Source: Diphasiastrum complanatum
Lineage: Eukaryota > Streptophyta > Lycopodiopsida > Lycopodiales > Lycopodiaceae
Direction: 5' to 3'
Length of the DNA: 64,000 bases
Assembly (NCBI GenBank): GCA_029204225.1
Contig: CM055101.1
Coordinates: 30,284,519 to 30,348,518, forward strand
The notes beneath the pieces were generated by a model, which ran no database searches, was not told the DNA's origin, and saw only the letters and a list, made by a program, of their open reading frames with translations. A program made the position numbers and the translations under genes. Shown here in pieces: positions 33,286 through 44,859 of this stretch (positions within the stretch are counted from its first letter, which is position 1; each line of letters opens with the position of its first letter).

Positions 33286-33486
33286 CTCTCTCTTTCTCCC
33301 TCCCCCATGATCGTAGGAGGAGCTGCATTAGTGTATGTTGTTTTGGAAGTTGCAACGATGTAGGTGTGCTTGATGTGATCTCTACAAAAAGAGAGAGCTT
33401 GGAAAAAAAAAAGAGCCTAGAAAAACAGATAGCTTAAGAGAGATAAGTAGAGAAAAAGATAAAGCTTGAAAAGCTTAAAAAATGTT

Positions 33487-33542
<56 letters not shown>

Positions 33543-34993
33543 TAATAACTAACACAATGAAAGCACATAGTGAGCAAAAACAATGAAAACTATTAGTGAG
33601 CAAAAAAAACAGTGAGAAAATATGTTTAAAAATGCTCAATTTATAGCTTTTTGGGATTTCAAGTTTGTGTGGATTTGCCATGGCATTTTGTCCACGCGTG
33701 GCAAAAATCAAAAAAAATTTTGGTACGGTCCTGCCCCTCACAGCCTGGAAGGTGTCAAAATGCAAATTTTTTTGTGCCCACGGCCTACAAGGCATTGAAA
33801 CTTAAGTGGAAAGAAAAAATGTAAATGATTGTGTCCAAAAAAAAAAATCATTGTTTTAGTTGATTAAAAAGGGGTGAGATTTGATTTGCAAACCCAGATA
33901 AATTAAATGTCTTGTCTTACTTGTTTAAGGACAAGTAAAGCTGAGACAAGACATTCAATTTGTTTATTTAATGGACAACTATTAAAATGACAAGACATTA
34001 AATTTAGATAATTAAAAAAAGAATATTAGAAATAATAAAAGATTAAAGTATGGTTAAAGAATCAAGCACTTTTGAAATTACTATTTTGTATGCTACTTTT
34101 CATATCTCCAAATCCAAAAAATAATTTTGGGACATGCTCGTGACGTCAAAATAAACATCCCAGTATTAAGGTAGTCTAAAGTCAATATTTTGTCAATTAA
34201 TCACTTTTAGAACATACTACAAACCTTGGCATAACCCTCCCAAATCTAAAAGTTTTCAATGGGCTAATATTGAAGGTAGTTCCGACGTGTCCTTTACGTT
34301 TCCGACATGTCTGCCCTCTGTGAAAAAATACAGATCCAAAACACATTAGTGGATCAATAGGATCTTGGGCCAATTTGGTTGCACATCTAGAACTATCTAG
34401 AAGATAGAAATCACTACTTTATACATGCTAAAACTTGGAAATGCACAAATATTTGATCATAAACACTTAGATATGACTTAGCACTTTCCATGTCCGCACA
34501 ACAATAGTAAAGTACAATATTGTACATCACACGTGTGAAAACTAGATCGACCATAAAATCAACATTATACACATGGAAACTCAAGATATCAAGCGAGAAA
34601 CACATGAGATGGACATAGAAGCAAAAGAGGAAAGTTCTCCATAAAAAATGAGAAAGATGATTTTTCCACATTCTTATAGCTATTTACAGCATCCATAGTG
34701 TCACTTGGTCACTTGCCCTAAACTTGCCCTAAAATAGCAACTTCTAGGTACTTCCCTAAAAACCTAGAAATAAGTGACTAGTTTCAATGTATCTCAACTA
34801 CCCAATAGTAGTAGCTTTAAATCTGAACTTATCCACTTATATACTTGTTAAAAATAGTAAGGACACTAGTTTTAGGCCTTATTGCCTCCAAAAATGCCAA
34901 TAAACCAACAAAACTAGTTCACAATTTTTCACACACTCTCTATACCTTTTGCTCTTCCTTCTTGGTTGCTTTCCTCTTAGTGATCTCATCCCT
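33286..34993. other. Unassigned sequence between D copies 2 and 3
   Basis: This occurs once in the window. It has a compound (TG)n(AG)n microsatellite at 33486-33539 and an imperfect inverted repeat at about 33906-33955 built from AATGTCTTGTC and GACAAGACATT, with a third related site at 33990. Frames 33475-33795 and 34414-34671 on the minus strand have no support; the first reads through the microsatellite. Confidence 0.6.
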
Positions 34994-35172
34994 CTTTTGC
35001 ATCTTGTTGTAGGTTATAAACACACATCTGTCCATTTTGTTTTTGTTATCACTGGTATGAAAGCCTAACTCTAATATACATTAAAGCTTTGTAGGTGATT
35101 TTCATTTTTCTACTTCATTTCAATATATTAGGGTTTATTGTAATTTATTGTATGTTTATGAATGTAGTAATC

Positions 35173-35412
35173 ATGTCGGGGTCCGACAGTGGCAAGAGCT
35201 GGGGAGATGATGTTTCAAATCTCTATGCATCGCTAAATCCTAAACAAAAAATACAATTGCAAAGTATGCTTAGCCAAGACCTCGAGGGTGGTACCTCACA
35301 AGCAGCCGCGGCTCCCGCCCCTACCGAAGAGTCATCCACAAATTTTTATTATGATGTTGATTCTCAAGGGAACATAATCGCCAACTGTAAAGGGAGGGTG
35401 GTTATGGATTGA
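35173..35412 (+). CDS. Short ORF, probable copia leader/gag N-terminus (D copy 3)
   Basis: This is the second full copy of the ORF at 31861-32100, starting MSGSDSGKSWGDDV. It has the same length and C-terminus (NFYYDVDSQGNIIANCKG). Differences are mostly substitutions in the first half. The TGA stop at 35410-35412 is shared by all three copies. Confidence 0.45.
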   Translation: MSGSDSGKSWGDDVSNLYASLNPKQKIQLQSMLSQDLEGGTSQAAAAPAPTEESSTNFYYDVDSQGNIIANCKGRVVMD

Positions 35413-35880
35413 TTGTATTCTTTGTGCGAATGCCATTTTGGTGATAGATTGTTTGGGTTTTCAAATTCAGACTTTATTGGAGATCAAATGGATAGGATGT
35501 CAAAGAAACAAGCTACTATCTCATTGTCATCTAGTGTGGCCGAGTACAAAGCACTTACTCATTGCACAAAAGAGATAATCAAGGATATTCACTTGCTGGA
35601 TTTTTCATTGAGCTCAATCATCTTTTGTGACAACCTATCAGCCCAAAAGTTGGCAAGCAATCCTATATTTCATGCTACGAGCAAGCATATTGAGGTGGCA
35701 TATCACTTTGTGAGGGAGGAAGTCATGGCAAAGGAGCTGGAGCTTCAACCTGTGCATTCAAAGGAATTTGTAGTTGATATCTTCACTAAAGCATTGGGAA
35801 AAGACTTGTTTACAAAGCATAGAACTTCACTTGGAGTAATCTCAAAGTCTATGATAAAACTAGTTGAAGAAGGAGTGTGA
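35413..35880 (+). CDS. D-block copia RNase H fragment with a restored frame (copy 3)
   Basis: This is the only D copy in which the RNase H region reads through without a break (155 codons after the leader stop). A deletion of about 40 bp near 35497 relative to copies 1 and 2 removes the segment with the stop and frame change and joins SDFIGDQMDR directly to MSKKQATISLSSS. Motifs present: SNSDFIGD, IIFCDN, SKHIEVAYHFVREEV, VDIFTKAL. Motif absent: the catalytic Glu (SVAEY instead of the usual T-E-A-E-Y). It is a fragment of a polyprotein and has no start of its own beyond the first ATG at 35413, so an active enzyme is not expected. Confidence 0.6.
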   Translation: MYSLCECHFGDRLFGFSNSDFIGDQMDRMSKKQATISLSSSVAEYKALTHCTKEIIKDIHLLDFSLSSIIFCDNLSAQKLASNPIFHATSKHIEVAYHFVREEVMAKELELQPVHSKEFVVDIFTKALGKDLFTKHRTSLGVISKSMIKLVEEGV

Positions 35881-36333
35881 GAAATTGTCAACTAGTTTGA
35901 TACGTTGGACATATTTCTTTGTTTGGCAATTGAGGCCAATTTCCATATTAGACTTAGAGTTTGACTTCTCAAAGTTACATTAGTCTAAATGCATTTGAAT
36001 TACCACTTTTAAAAAGTGAAGGAAATAGTAGAAGGTTGAGTTTGGTAGATTCAAACGTGAATGTTGGAGACATTGAATCTAGTCCACATTAATAGTAGGA
36101 TTTTTAGTATGGAGGGAAACCAAAATCATTAATGATGCATGGATGTACTATAAAAGGATATAAACTCACGGGAGAAAGGATTCCTCTCCGTCTCATCTCA
36201 TTTCATGCTTATACATGAGTTTTCTTGGGTTCATCTATCCATTGGTGCACTATCTTGATGATATCTTGCAATCTTGTGTGTAGAATGCTCATACTTTGTT
36301 ATATTCGGATCCACATGTGTGAAATATAGTAAC
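35876..36333 (+). mobile_element. D-block copia 3' LTR, copy 3
   Basis: This starts TGTGAGAAATTG following GAAGAAGGAG and ends near CACATGTGTGAAATATAGTAAC. It is nearly identical to copy 2 and very similar to copy 1. Confidence 0.55.
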
Positions 36334-36552
36334 TTGTTGTTTTTGTATGGACAACAACTTCATATTCTCATAAGTTCGATGTTTGATGAATTTCTTATTG
36401 AGTTTGCATCTCTTTCATTAAGTAGATGTTGATTTTCTACATTGCAAATGGTGTAAATTGTGTTGTCTTTCAAACCAAAGATCAATGGATGATTTTGAAT
36501 CGTAATGATTGACAAAATATTCACAGAAACTAGCTATCACCGTATATGTGGA

Positions 36553-36634
<82 letters not shown>

Positions 36635-37081
36635 GCTACTCTCTTATGCCCGCTTTTTGGTTGAGAAGATCAATGCTTATAGTACAATAAGTGATGCTTC
36701 TATTTTGTAAGTTTTTTTTCGCTCTGTGTTTGTTTATCATCCAAGCACTCTTAACAACATCTGAGACACAAAATTTGTAGCTAACAAGGTACTGAATATA
36801 TCGGAAAGGACATTGAAATCCGTGGATCTGTTAGTAACAATATACCAACACTTATTCCGACAACTCATAGACTGATTCTTATGGCCTTCAATCTGTACAT
36901 TGTAGATATGTGTTTGTTTAAATAATTTGTTTATTGTTATGTCTGTTTTGTAGAGTTCAGTTCTAATTTTTCATTCTCCAAGATAAGAGTCCATTTTTTG
37001 ATCGACCTTTAATTACTTGGTGTTTGTAAATCCTGAGATTTTGTGAGATTTATGCGTGCTATCATGAATTATGGATGTAGG

Positions 37082-37122
<41 letters not shown>

Positions 37123-37220
37123 TTACATCCATCATAAGTTATGGATGTAAGAATGAGAGAGATCTATAATTTATTGAAAGATTTTAGTTTAAGAAGGTAT
37201 AAATATGTCATTAAAATGTG

Positions 37221-37251
<31 letters not shown>

Positions 37252-37557
37252 TATTAGAAATATGATGAGATTTGTAAATGTTGATAGAATGTTGGTGAAT
37301 GAGATTAGCGATTATGACTGTGATAGTGAATTGAACAAGATCAAAGAAAGAAAGTTACAAAAAATGACAGTGAGAAGAGACAACGATAGTTTAAGATTAC
37401 AAGGAAATCGTATTAGAGTGAAGGATTTTATAAAAACATGGGAAAGAAATTATGTAATGAGATTTAAAAAAGAGAAAAAAGAATTTTGTCATGAGACAGA
37501 GAAGGATTATTGTATAAGATTCTAGCTTAGAGAGATTTGCAGCTGAATTATAAAGGG

Positions 37558-37649
<92 letters not shown>

Positions 37650-38770
37650 TAGATGAGAATAAAATTTTAAAACTAAAAGTAAAAATATGATAAATGAGAT
37701 TAAAATGTGATGTAGATTATGATTGTAATTACGAATGAGATTGGAATGCGAATCTAGAATTAGATTGACATGTGAAATTATAATGAAAATTTTAATGTGA
37801 AATAAAATGTGAAATTAGAATGAATTTTTAATGTGACATTTGTGTTAGCATCCATGTCATTGTCACGTTTGATGTCAATATTTGACACACTGAATATGTG
37901 TCATATTTTGACAATTGCTTATGAGTTCATTGCTATTTTTATTTTTTGTTTGCAAAGAGTTGTTAGTGGTGTTTTCCAAAAGAAAAAATATGATCTGTTG
38001 AATTCGTATATGTTTTGAAATATAGGGTTTAAAAAATTTGATCTGTTGAATTCGTATATGTTTTTAAATTTAAGCTGATCGTGTGAACGGCGACCTTCAT
38101 GCATCAGGGTGACCTTCATGCATCAGGCAGAGCGTCAGAGAGTGTTTATACAGAGAGCGCAACCCAGAATTTTCATATAAATTGCACAGAGGAAAAGAGA
38201 GAAAGCCATTGAGGAAAAGAGAGACAACCATTCACTCGTAGCGCACGCTTCCATCAACCCTGCATTAGAAAAAGCTTAATTATAGCGATCCATTATTTCT
38301 AGCTTGTATGTCAGAGATACATCCATTACAAAAGCAGGTTGTGGAGAGATGTGATGGAAGAAGCAAACAGTGGTGCTATTCAACAAAAGCAAACAGCTTC
38401 TATCAATTTAATTTGCATGTTCAATGCACGTTTCATCCTTCCAGAGTCTTCTATGCTTAAGATGCTTCCCATACTAATCTGACAACTGCTAATCGTTGAT
38501 GTTTAAACCCTTTTAGGTATATTGCACATCTGCAGATCTGCAGCACCGTCATCTCTTATCTTATTTCATGTGTTCCCTAATCGACTGGATTATGAATGCA
38601 TGTGGTTCGGAATAGCTGCTAGCACCAATTTGCTCGCTCAAGTTCGGGAATGAAGAAAAAGATCATTCCGGGCTTGTCGAAAACATAACAAACGAGAAGG
38701 GCTCCAACCACCTGAGCTAACCGAATAAAGACAAAACGCAAGAAAGGCAGGCCTGCTATTACCTTCGGTT
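36334..38770. repeat. D block copy 3, non-coding, with four long microsatellites
   Basis: This matches 11131-13466. Microsatellites: (CT)n 36557-36630, (GA)n 37084-37120, (TG)n 37226-37252, (GA)n 37560-37650. A 34-bp unit containing GATCTGTTGAATTCGTATAT is duplicated at about 37991 and 38038 in this copy only. A frame at 37205-37525 (106 codons) is disrupted in copy 1 and is not supported as a gene. Confidence 0.8.
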
Positions 38771-38859
38771 AACAGGCATGAGTGGCCCGTTAGATAACGG
38801 GCATGAGTCGCCCTAGGCCTTGAGATATTTCATAATGGGCCACTCATGCCCGTTATCTA
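38771..38859. repeat. Rearranged fold-back, D copy 3
   Basis: This corresponds to 13467-13564. The outer left arm is cut after GGCATGAGTGGCCCGTTA, and instead an 18-bp arm at 38791-38808 (TAGATAACGGGCATGAGT) pairs perfectly with 38842-38859. The two copies therefore differ by a local rearrangement inside the hairpin. Confidence 0.75.
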
Positions 38860-39104
38860 ATAAATAATATGCCAAATTGAAGGGAATTTACATCGTTTCA
38901 AAATTCTAGAAGTGGAGATCGTTTCGAACCTACAGATCCATCTAACCGAAGAGCGGAGAGAGAGTTCCATAGCGTGACGTTCGTAAGCTATGTATAGCGT
39001 GTATGCAGTCGTAGAGACAGCGAGGGCAATAGCTCAATATAACGATATTTTTAAGGTGGCAGCAGCTGTAACAAGCGGAAAGACCTGCTCGTAGTGTTTT
39101 TGCT

Positions 39105-39541
39105 ATGGCTGGCCCTTACCAGTTGCGCCATGCAGCAACAGCAACAGCAGGGAGTGACCAAAACGAGTGAGTACAGCAGTGTGGGGCAAACTCCATTGTT
39201 GGGGTTGATAGCAAGAAATGATTTCTTGCCTGTTGAGCTTTTAATTTTCGTGCACTTGTCTGTACTGTCCTTGCCACAGTTCCGAAATCATGTGCTTCCC
39301 TTCAATGAGGTGAATTTCCTTACCTCTTGCAACGTCTCTTATATTCTCTCATGTACAAAATAGAGGGATAGTTGCGACATTGCTACATGCTTCTTGGCTC
39401 ACCCTTTGTCTTTACGCAAGGTACGTATACTGGATGCATAGGTGGATCAAGTATCAGAGTCGATCAGAAGTGGCTGAAGATAATAGACAACTATGGAGAT
39501 GGCGTCTGGAGAGTGAATGTCACAAACTATTGACATTGTAG
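39105..39541 (+). CDS. Possible two-exon small gene, unknown product (D copy 3)
   Basis: The proposed coding sequence joins 39105-39166 and 39421-39541, 60 codons plus TAG. The donor (GA|GTGAGTAC) is identical to copy 1, the acceptor is TCTTTACGCAAG|G, and the intron is 254 bp. The exons differ from copy 1 at a few positions (for example Phe to Leu in exon 1, and Glu-Val to Val-Ala in exon 2), and the frame is kept, but a G-to-A type change makes a TAG ten codons before the copy 1 stop. If the longer form is ancestral this copy is truncated; the opposite is also possible. Product not recognised. Confidence 0.3.
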
Positions 39542-41607
39542 TGCAATAGGAATCTATGTGCAATAAGATAGAATCAAGAATAAACGATCAGTGCGTGAAG
39601 CTTTTTGAAATTAGTGCATTCAAATGTGCGTGCTTCATACATTTTGTACTCTGATGATGTATTCAGATCAATTTTGTTTCGATCAAGAATACAATTTTGT
39701 CTCACACTACAGTTTGTTCTTGCATTGATGTACTCATGAAATCTCTCTTCAATCTAAGTTATCTCACACAATACTGATCCAACTATAGCTTGCATCATCA
39801 CATTCCGCTGCCAGTAACTCAGAGTATTCATCTCTAAGAAAATCAATCCAGAGCTTCTTCTCTAGACATCCGATCATCAACTATCAATTCTTCCAACAGT
39901 CTCCACTATCTTACCTAAGCTAAAAAATGAGCTTACTATGGCCAAGTAGCATGAAGACATAGCAACAAAATAGCTACCACACCAAGCCATGTAGTCACAT
40001 TAATAAGCAACATTACAAGTCATTGTTGGAAAGGATGTAGAGTATATACCCTTATTGCAAACACAGATACAGATAACCCTATCCCAAGAATTCGCACATG
40101 ACCAAGCAATTTCAAGATGTGACAAAATGAGATCATTTTTTTGCAAGATATCCACCCCTAGCTACCAACATGTAACCTCACATCTTCTTATTGGGGCAAC
40201 AAGTTACAAGCAAAAATTTGTAGGCTTCTAACAAATGTTCAAGCATCAAAAGACACTTGCCACACCAGAGTTGCATGAAGCCAAGTCTAACTTACAACAA
40301 TAGCAGCAATAGGTAGTTCCACAGCAACTTGAGCCAGTGGTAGTACCTGTTCCACTCATCTATCAACTACCTAAGCCAAACAATCAAAGTGAGGAGGGTT
40401 TCATAGAGGCTGACATCTTGCAAGAAGGGCCAACATTGCCAAAGGACCTGTTTGAAACCTCTGGTCATACAAAATCAGCCTCACCGGCCTTTCTTGGAAG
40501 CTCATATCAATACGAACACTCCTACAAATCATCAAGAGGGGCTTAACATTGAGATATCAAACCTCAAAAATAAAGGACAACTGGATATGTGATACCTACC
40601 AACCCTCGACAATCAATCCAAATGGCCTTGATCTATGTTCGAGAAGAATATTTTAACCTTACATAGGTATTTGGAGCGTACATGGTCTGTCAAGGTCGAT
40701 TCAAATGCCAAGGTGAAAAATTCCAAGGTAAGCAACACTCTTGATTCCAACAACATGTATTGTTGAGGAACACTCGCAAACTAGAGAGTACTAATATGAA
40801 ACATCTTAAGGAGATATAATTTAAAGTGAGCTGTATAAGTGTGAAGCTAACCATCACTCTTGATTCCAAAAAACCGTAAAGTGAAGCAACACTATTGCTA
40901 ACTAGAGAGTACCAATATAAAACATAGTTTAATTTGAAGGAAATATAATTTAATTTGAAGTGAGCCGAATAAGTGTGAAAAAAGCACTTATAATAACCTT
41001 TGACTCTTAATACTAAGTCAATATGTATTCCACAATGTGGAAATTATATTGACTTGGTGCTTAAATCATTGCAAAAATGATATCTCATGATTTGCTTTAA
41101 GATAAGTATAGAGGACAGAGTCAAATGTAGAGACAATGGCAACGCTTCAAATCAATCAAGATACTTGGGCTCGAATCCCAGCAGTCACACCATATTGGAT
41201 GAATTTCAAAAGAAATAAAATGATCCGAGAGAACAACCACAAGAAACTTTTGTTCATTTCCTACATAGGAAAAACGTGAAATGCATTTGGATGCCTTATA
41301 AGCCCCTTCTAACTAGGAAAATTTATTTCCTAGTTATAAAATGTATGTGGATCAATTTCATCAAGGAAATTTTTAATTCTCTAGATACATTGCTACCATT
41401 TGTAACAAGGAAAAAGTTTCCTTAGATACATTGATACCATTTATAACTTGGAAAACGTTTTTCTTGCTAAACAATGTTCATGGATAAATTTTATTAGGAA
41501 AACTTTTCAAACAAAGTCAATTTTCCAACTGTTCGTAGTAGAAGAGTTTGAAGCCAATTTGTTTTTTTTTTTTTTGAGGAAAATTTTGTGTCACGATTTT
41601 CTATTTC
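39542..41607. other. D block copy 3 distal part plus unassigned 41313-41607
   Basis: Up to 41312 this matches 14329-16107 and includes the tRNA-like T-arm at 41165-41192. Positions 41313-41607 have no counterpart in copy II and hold a degenerate direct repeat of AGATACATTG, ACCATTT and TTCCTT phrases (about 41380 and 41428) and a T run at 41561-41575. No gene seen. The frame 40337-40546 is interrupted in copy 1 and not supported. Confidence 0.65.
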
Positions 41608-42740
41608 ATTTTTACTTACGTTTGCGCACAGTCTGCATATTTACATGTAAAATAAGACAGACGAATAAAACACGACTGTCTGCATAAATACAAGTAAATT
41701 CTCATAGACGAAGAAAAGGCAAGAAATCGTGCCACTGTGTTTTTACACACGTTTTGTGATGGGCAAAAAAGGCAACATTGCCTTACAAAATGCCAATGGT
41801 GCCCTAGGAAGTGAAGGCACCCTGTAAATCAAATCCTAAGGCATTTCGTTAGACATTTTCTGCATCTTCACCAACATTCATTTCAACAAAACCTAATGTC
41901 ATGGCCTTCTCATGCTCATCCCATGCAACTGTGCAATCAAAACTGACAACGACAGTAGCCACCCACGATCTCCTACAGACAGCACATCCACTTTGTACTT
42001 TCTTTCTGCACACCTGTAAAAAGATGTATATATATGTTGGGTACCACCTGCGTATCTATAGAGTTTGTGTATAATATTAGCATCAGAAGCTTATCAGAGA
42101 TAGACGAAGTAGATGCCTTGTGCATTGATTATTTATTTGTTAGTAATAGGTTCATTCCTTTACAGATCGAATTAGCTTTGTGGAGCACGCGATTTTGTCC
42201 GCTATTGTCTTGTGCTCTACCGCATTATTGACATGTATATTTTGCTATACTTAATCTGATAACAGCTCTTTTGTTCTACATTGAGATAAGTGTCATATTG
42301 TTATGCTTATTTTCATTATGTCTGACTTTCTTGTTGCTCAATCTAGTAATCTGTTCTTAGCAAGTAATTATTTGTCTAGTTGTTGACGACTAATATTTAG
42401 TTTTTCCTTTCACGAATCATTCGCGACTGATTATCAGTCGAGCTCTGTCTAGATCTTTTGTAAATCATTTGTGACTAATAATTTGTCTAGCTACTCATGA
42501 CAAATTATTCTTCTGATGTTTTGTTAATGCTTGGCTATGTAATCAGAACGACCATGATTTCTATCATTAACATTCTGTTCATTTCTGATAGGCGTAGTCA
42601 TGCTTAGGGAAGAAGTAATATTGCTCATTCAGCTACACACGAACACATTCCATTCGAGCTTTCGAGTTCGCTTCTTTTCGTATTCGTTTTCTTTTTGGGC
42701 TATTTTGGTCTCTCATATTCCCATACCTCTTATTCCAACA
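41608..42740 (+). mobile_element. copia-A copy III 5' LTR, 5'-truncated
   Basis: Homology to the 3' LTR (46764-47983) begins at about 41608, so ~85 bp of LTR start are missing or too diverged to see. It ends TTCCAACA at 42740 next to the PBS. It carries the CGCGA/TAGTC array at about 42380-42510, more decayed than in copies I and II. Short frames within it are not coding. Confidence 0.85.
42029..42036 (+). promoter_or_regulatory. TATA box of copia-A LTR promoter
   Basis: TATATATA in the middle of the LTR, preceded by a conserved CACCTGTAAAAAGATG. It is kept in the LTRs at 1967, 16341 and 19719; in the 3' LTR of copy III the site reads TATATTTA (about 47251). Position in the LTR fits a U3/R boundary a little downstream. 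Confidence 0.55.
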
Positions 42741-42752
42741 TGGTATCAGAGC
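42741..42752 (+). other. Primer-binding site, initiator-Met type (copia-A copy III)
   Basis: TGGTATCAGAGC directly follows the 5' LTR. It marks the + strand orientation and start of the internal region. Confidence 0.95.
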
Positions 42753-42924
42753 AATTTTCGTAGCTTGATAAGCTTCCACAGTACAAGACTCTACTAGCCG
42801 ATAGAGTAATTGTCTTCTTGTTCTGTAATTCTATACCAGATTTTCATACTTAAGTCACTGATAGTTTTTCCTATCACCTAGACTAATCTTCGACATCCAT
42901 TCCCAAGGGAAAACCAGTCCCATC

Positions 42925-43602
42925 ATGGAGAAGCTTGATGGAGCCAATTGCCATTTGTGGAAATTTAAGATGAAAACTATACTAATGGCTAAAGAATTGT
43001 ATGACATTGTTACAGGTGCAGAAGAAAAACCTGAAGCAGATGACGCAGCAATCGCAAGATGGAAGCTGAAGGATGGGAAGGCTTTCACGCTGATCATCCT
43101 GAACATTACGAATACTCAGATCGGACATGTATCCGAGGCTCAGACATCGAAAGAATTCTAGGACATTTTGAGCACACTATACGAAGTGTGAGATATAGCT
43201 TCCAAGCTACATCTCAAGAAGAAATTTTACTCCCTCAAGATGGCGAATGGTGATTCCCTGCAGAATCACATCAATCAATTCCAGAACCTACTAAGGCAAA
43301 TGGCTATTGTTGGATCTGTCATAGACGATCAAGACACAATGATGCAACTGCTTACAGGCTTGCCAAGCTCATATGACAGCTGGGTGATGATCATCATGAC
43401 ACATCCAGAACTGACTCTTTTGTGAGTGATTACGATGTTGTTGTAGGAAGACACGCGGAGGAACGAAGCCTCAAGTTCCTCAGCTGATTCTCATGCCTTA
43501 TACACCAACAAGAGCACGACTAAGTAGAAGAAAAATAAAGGCCCGAAGCAATCAAAGCCAGACTAGAAACCAGCACAGCACAAAGAAAAGTCGAATCCGC
43601 AG
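42925..43602 (+). pseudogene. copia-A copy III gag
   Basis: This starts MEKLDGANCHLWKFKMK at 42925 and follows the UBN2-type gag pattern of Ty1/copia: WKLKDGKAFTLIILN, then TSKEF, a stop at 43159, LHLKKKFYSLKMANGD, QFQNLLRQMA and LLTGLPSSYDSW (43240-43425). Further stops are at 43189, 43423, 43444, 43523 and 43564 in the same reading. The product would be the nucleocapsid precursor. The start is fixed by agreement with copy II at 17256. The zinc knuckle follows in the next feature. Confidence 0.85.
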
Positions 43603-43947
43603 ATGAAGAAGAAGTTGTTCTGCAGATACTGCAAGCAAAACAACCACGAAATTCAAGACTGCCGGATACTACTAGCGAAGAACAACAACAAGGGACAGTC
43701 AAATCAAGTGGAAAATGTAGCTACAGAAGCTCCACAGCCTATTCAAGAAGTGGATCATGATGCCTTCATGACCAGCCATCAAGGAGCATCCAATGATAGT
43801 TCTTGGTTCCTGAATTCCGAAGCCACTCAGCACATGACCAGCCTCATTGGCTGTTTCGAGTCCTATACACCTTACAATACCCAGAAATATGTTCATCTTG
43901 GCAACAATAGCACACATGCTATTAGAGGTGAAGGTACTGTAAGATAA
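43603..43947 (+). pseudogene. copia-A copy III zinc knuckle and protease
   Basis: The frame begins with a CCHC knuckle CRYCKQNNHEIQDC (43621-43662), intact here but stopped in copy I. After a Gln/Asn-rich linker comes WFLNSEATQHMTS (about 43804-43842), the aspartic protease active-site region. The usual D-S-G-A is N-S-E-A: catalytic Asp is Asn, as in copy I, and Gly is Glu. TAA at 43945-43947 stops the frame, and the protease C-terminal part (LLSKVLYVPNLSTNLLS) continues in the same frame after the stop. Polyprotein processing would fail. Confidence 0.85.
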
Positions 43948-44130
43948 AGCTTTACAAATGATCAATCTAGGCTACTCTCTAAAGTCCTGTATGTACCAAA
44001 TTTATCTACGAATCTGCTCTCTATAAGCAGAATCACAGATCTAGGACATAGAGTAGAATTTGAATGTGATCAGTACAAAGTAGTTGATAGGATAGGCAAG
44101 ATCCTAGCACTCGGAAAGAGGCATGGATAC

Positions 44131-44814
44131 TTGTATAAATTGAGTCATTGCTTTTCTTCCTCTAGTCAGGCACTCAGTACTGCTATTAATGCAAATAAAA
44201 GTTTACTTTGGCATTATAGACTTGGTCACTTGAATCATGCTGCTGTACAACAAATGTCTAGACAATCTATTGTTCTTGATCTCAACTATCCTCGCGATAA
44301 AGTCGAGTTACATGTCTGTCAAGACTGTCTAGTTGTTAAACATACTAGGAAACCATTTAAATCAAGCCATCAGCATATTGCAAGAGGATTGTTAAACATT
44401 GTACATTCAGACATCTGTGGCCCGATGAAAAATCCTTTGCTGAAGGATGCAAGGTATTTTATAGCTTTTATTGATGAATTTTCTAGAAGGACTATGGTGT
44501 ACTTTATAAAGAAGAAATCAGAAGCATTCAACTGCTTCAGAATCTTCAAGGAGCGTGCAGAAAAGGAGACTAGACGGACGATCAAGGCTCTAAGGTCAGA
44601 CAATGGTGGAGAATATAACTCTATCAAAATTAAGGAGTACTGCCAATGCCAAGGCATTGAGCAGCAATTCATCACTCCTTACAATCCTCAGTCTAATGGA
44701 TTAGCTGAGAGGAAGAACCGTACCCTGGTTGAATCAGCTAAATGTATGCTAGTGCATGCATCGCTGCCCAAGAAAAACTGGGCCGAAGCCATCTCCACTG
44801 CAGCTTACGTCTAA
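44131..44814 (+). pseudogene. copia-A copy III integrase
   Basis: The 227-codon frame contains the zinc-binding region HYRLGHLNH with CQDC complete, then the catalytic core with HSDICGP, LRSDNGGEY and GLAERKN, so all three acidic catalytic positions (D, D, E) are kept. It stops at a TAA at 44812-44814 in place of a sense codon; coding resumes at 44815 and continues as the integrase C-terminus (FMKNLRVFGCVAYAQIP, LIGYTSSNNTYKLYD) inside the next frame. The role would be insertion of cDNA into the genome. Confidence 0.9.
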
Positions 44815-44859
44815 AACAGATGTTCGACCAAGACTTTCTCAGGCAAGACACCCCACGAG

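Noticed and set aside
33475-33795. 106-codon minus-strand frame
   Set aside because: It ends in TG/AG microsatellite translation and the rest shows no motif.
36505-36690. Open frame encoding a long Ser-Leu repeat
   Set aside because: It is translation of the (CT)n microsatellite; the frame has no match outside the tract.
37205-37525. 106-codon frame starting in a GT microsatellite
   Set aside because: The same region in D copy 1 (from about 11950) has stops and frame shifts, and the first part is microsatellite translation.
39094-39363. 89-codon + frame with a Gln run
   Set aside because: The Gln run comes from CAG repeats; in copy 1 the frame is much shorter, and it reads through the consensus splice donor.
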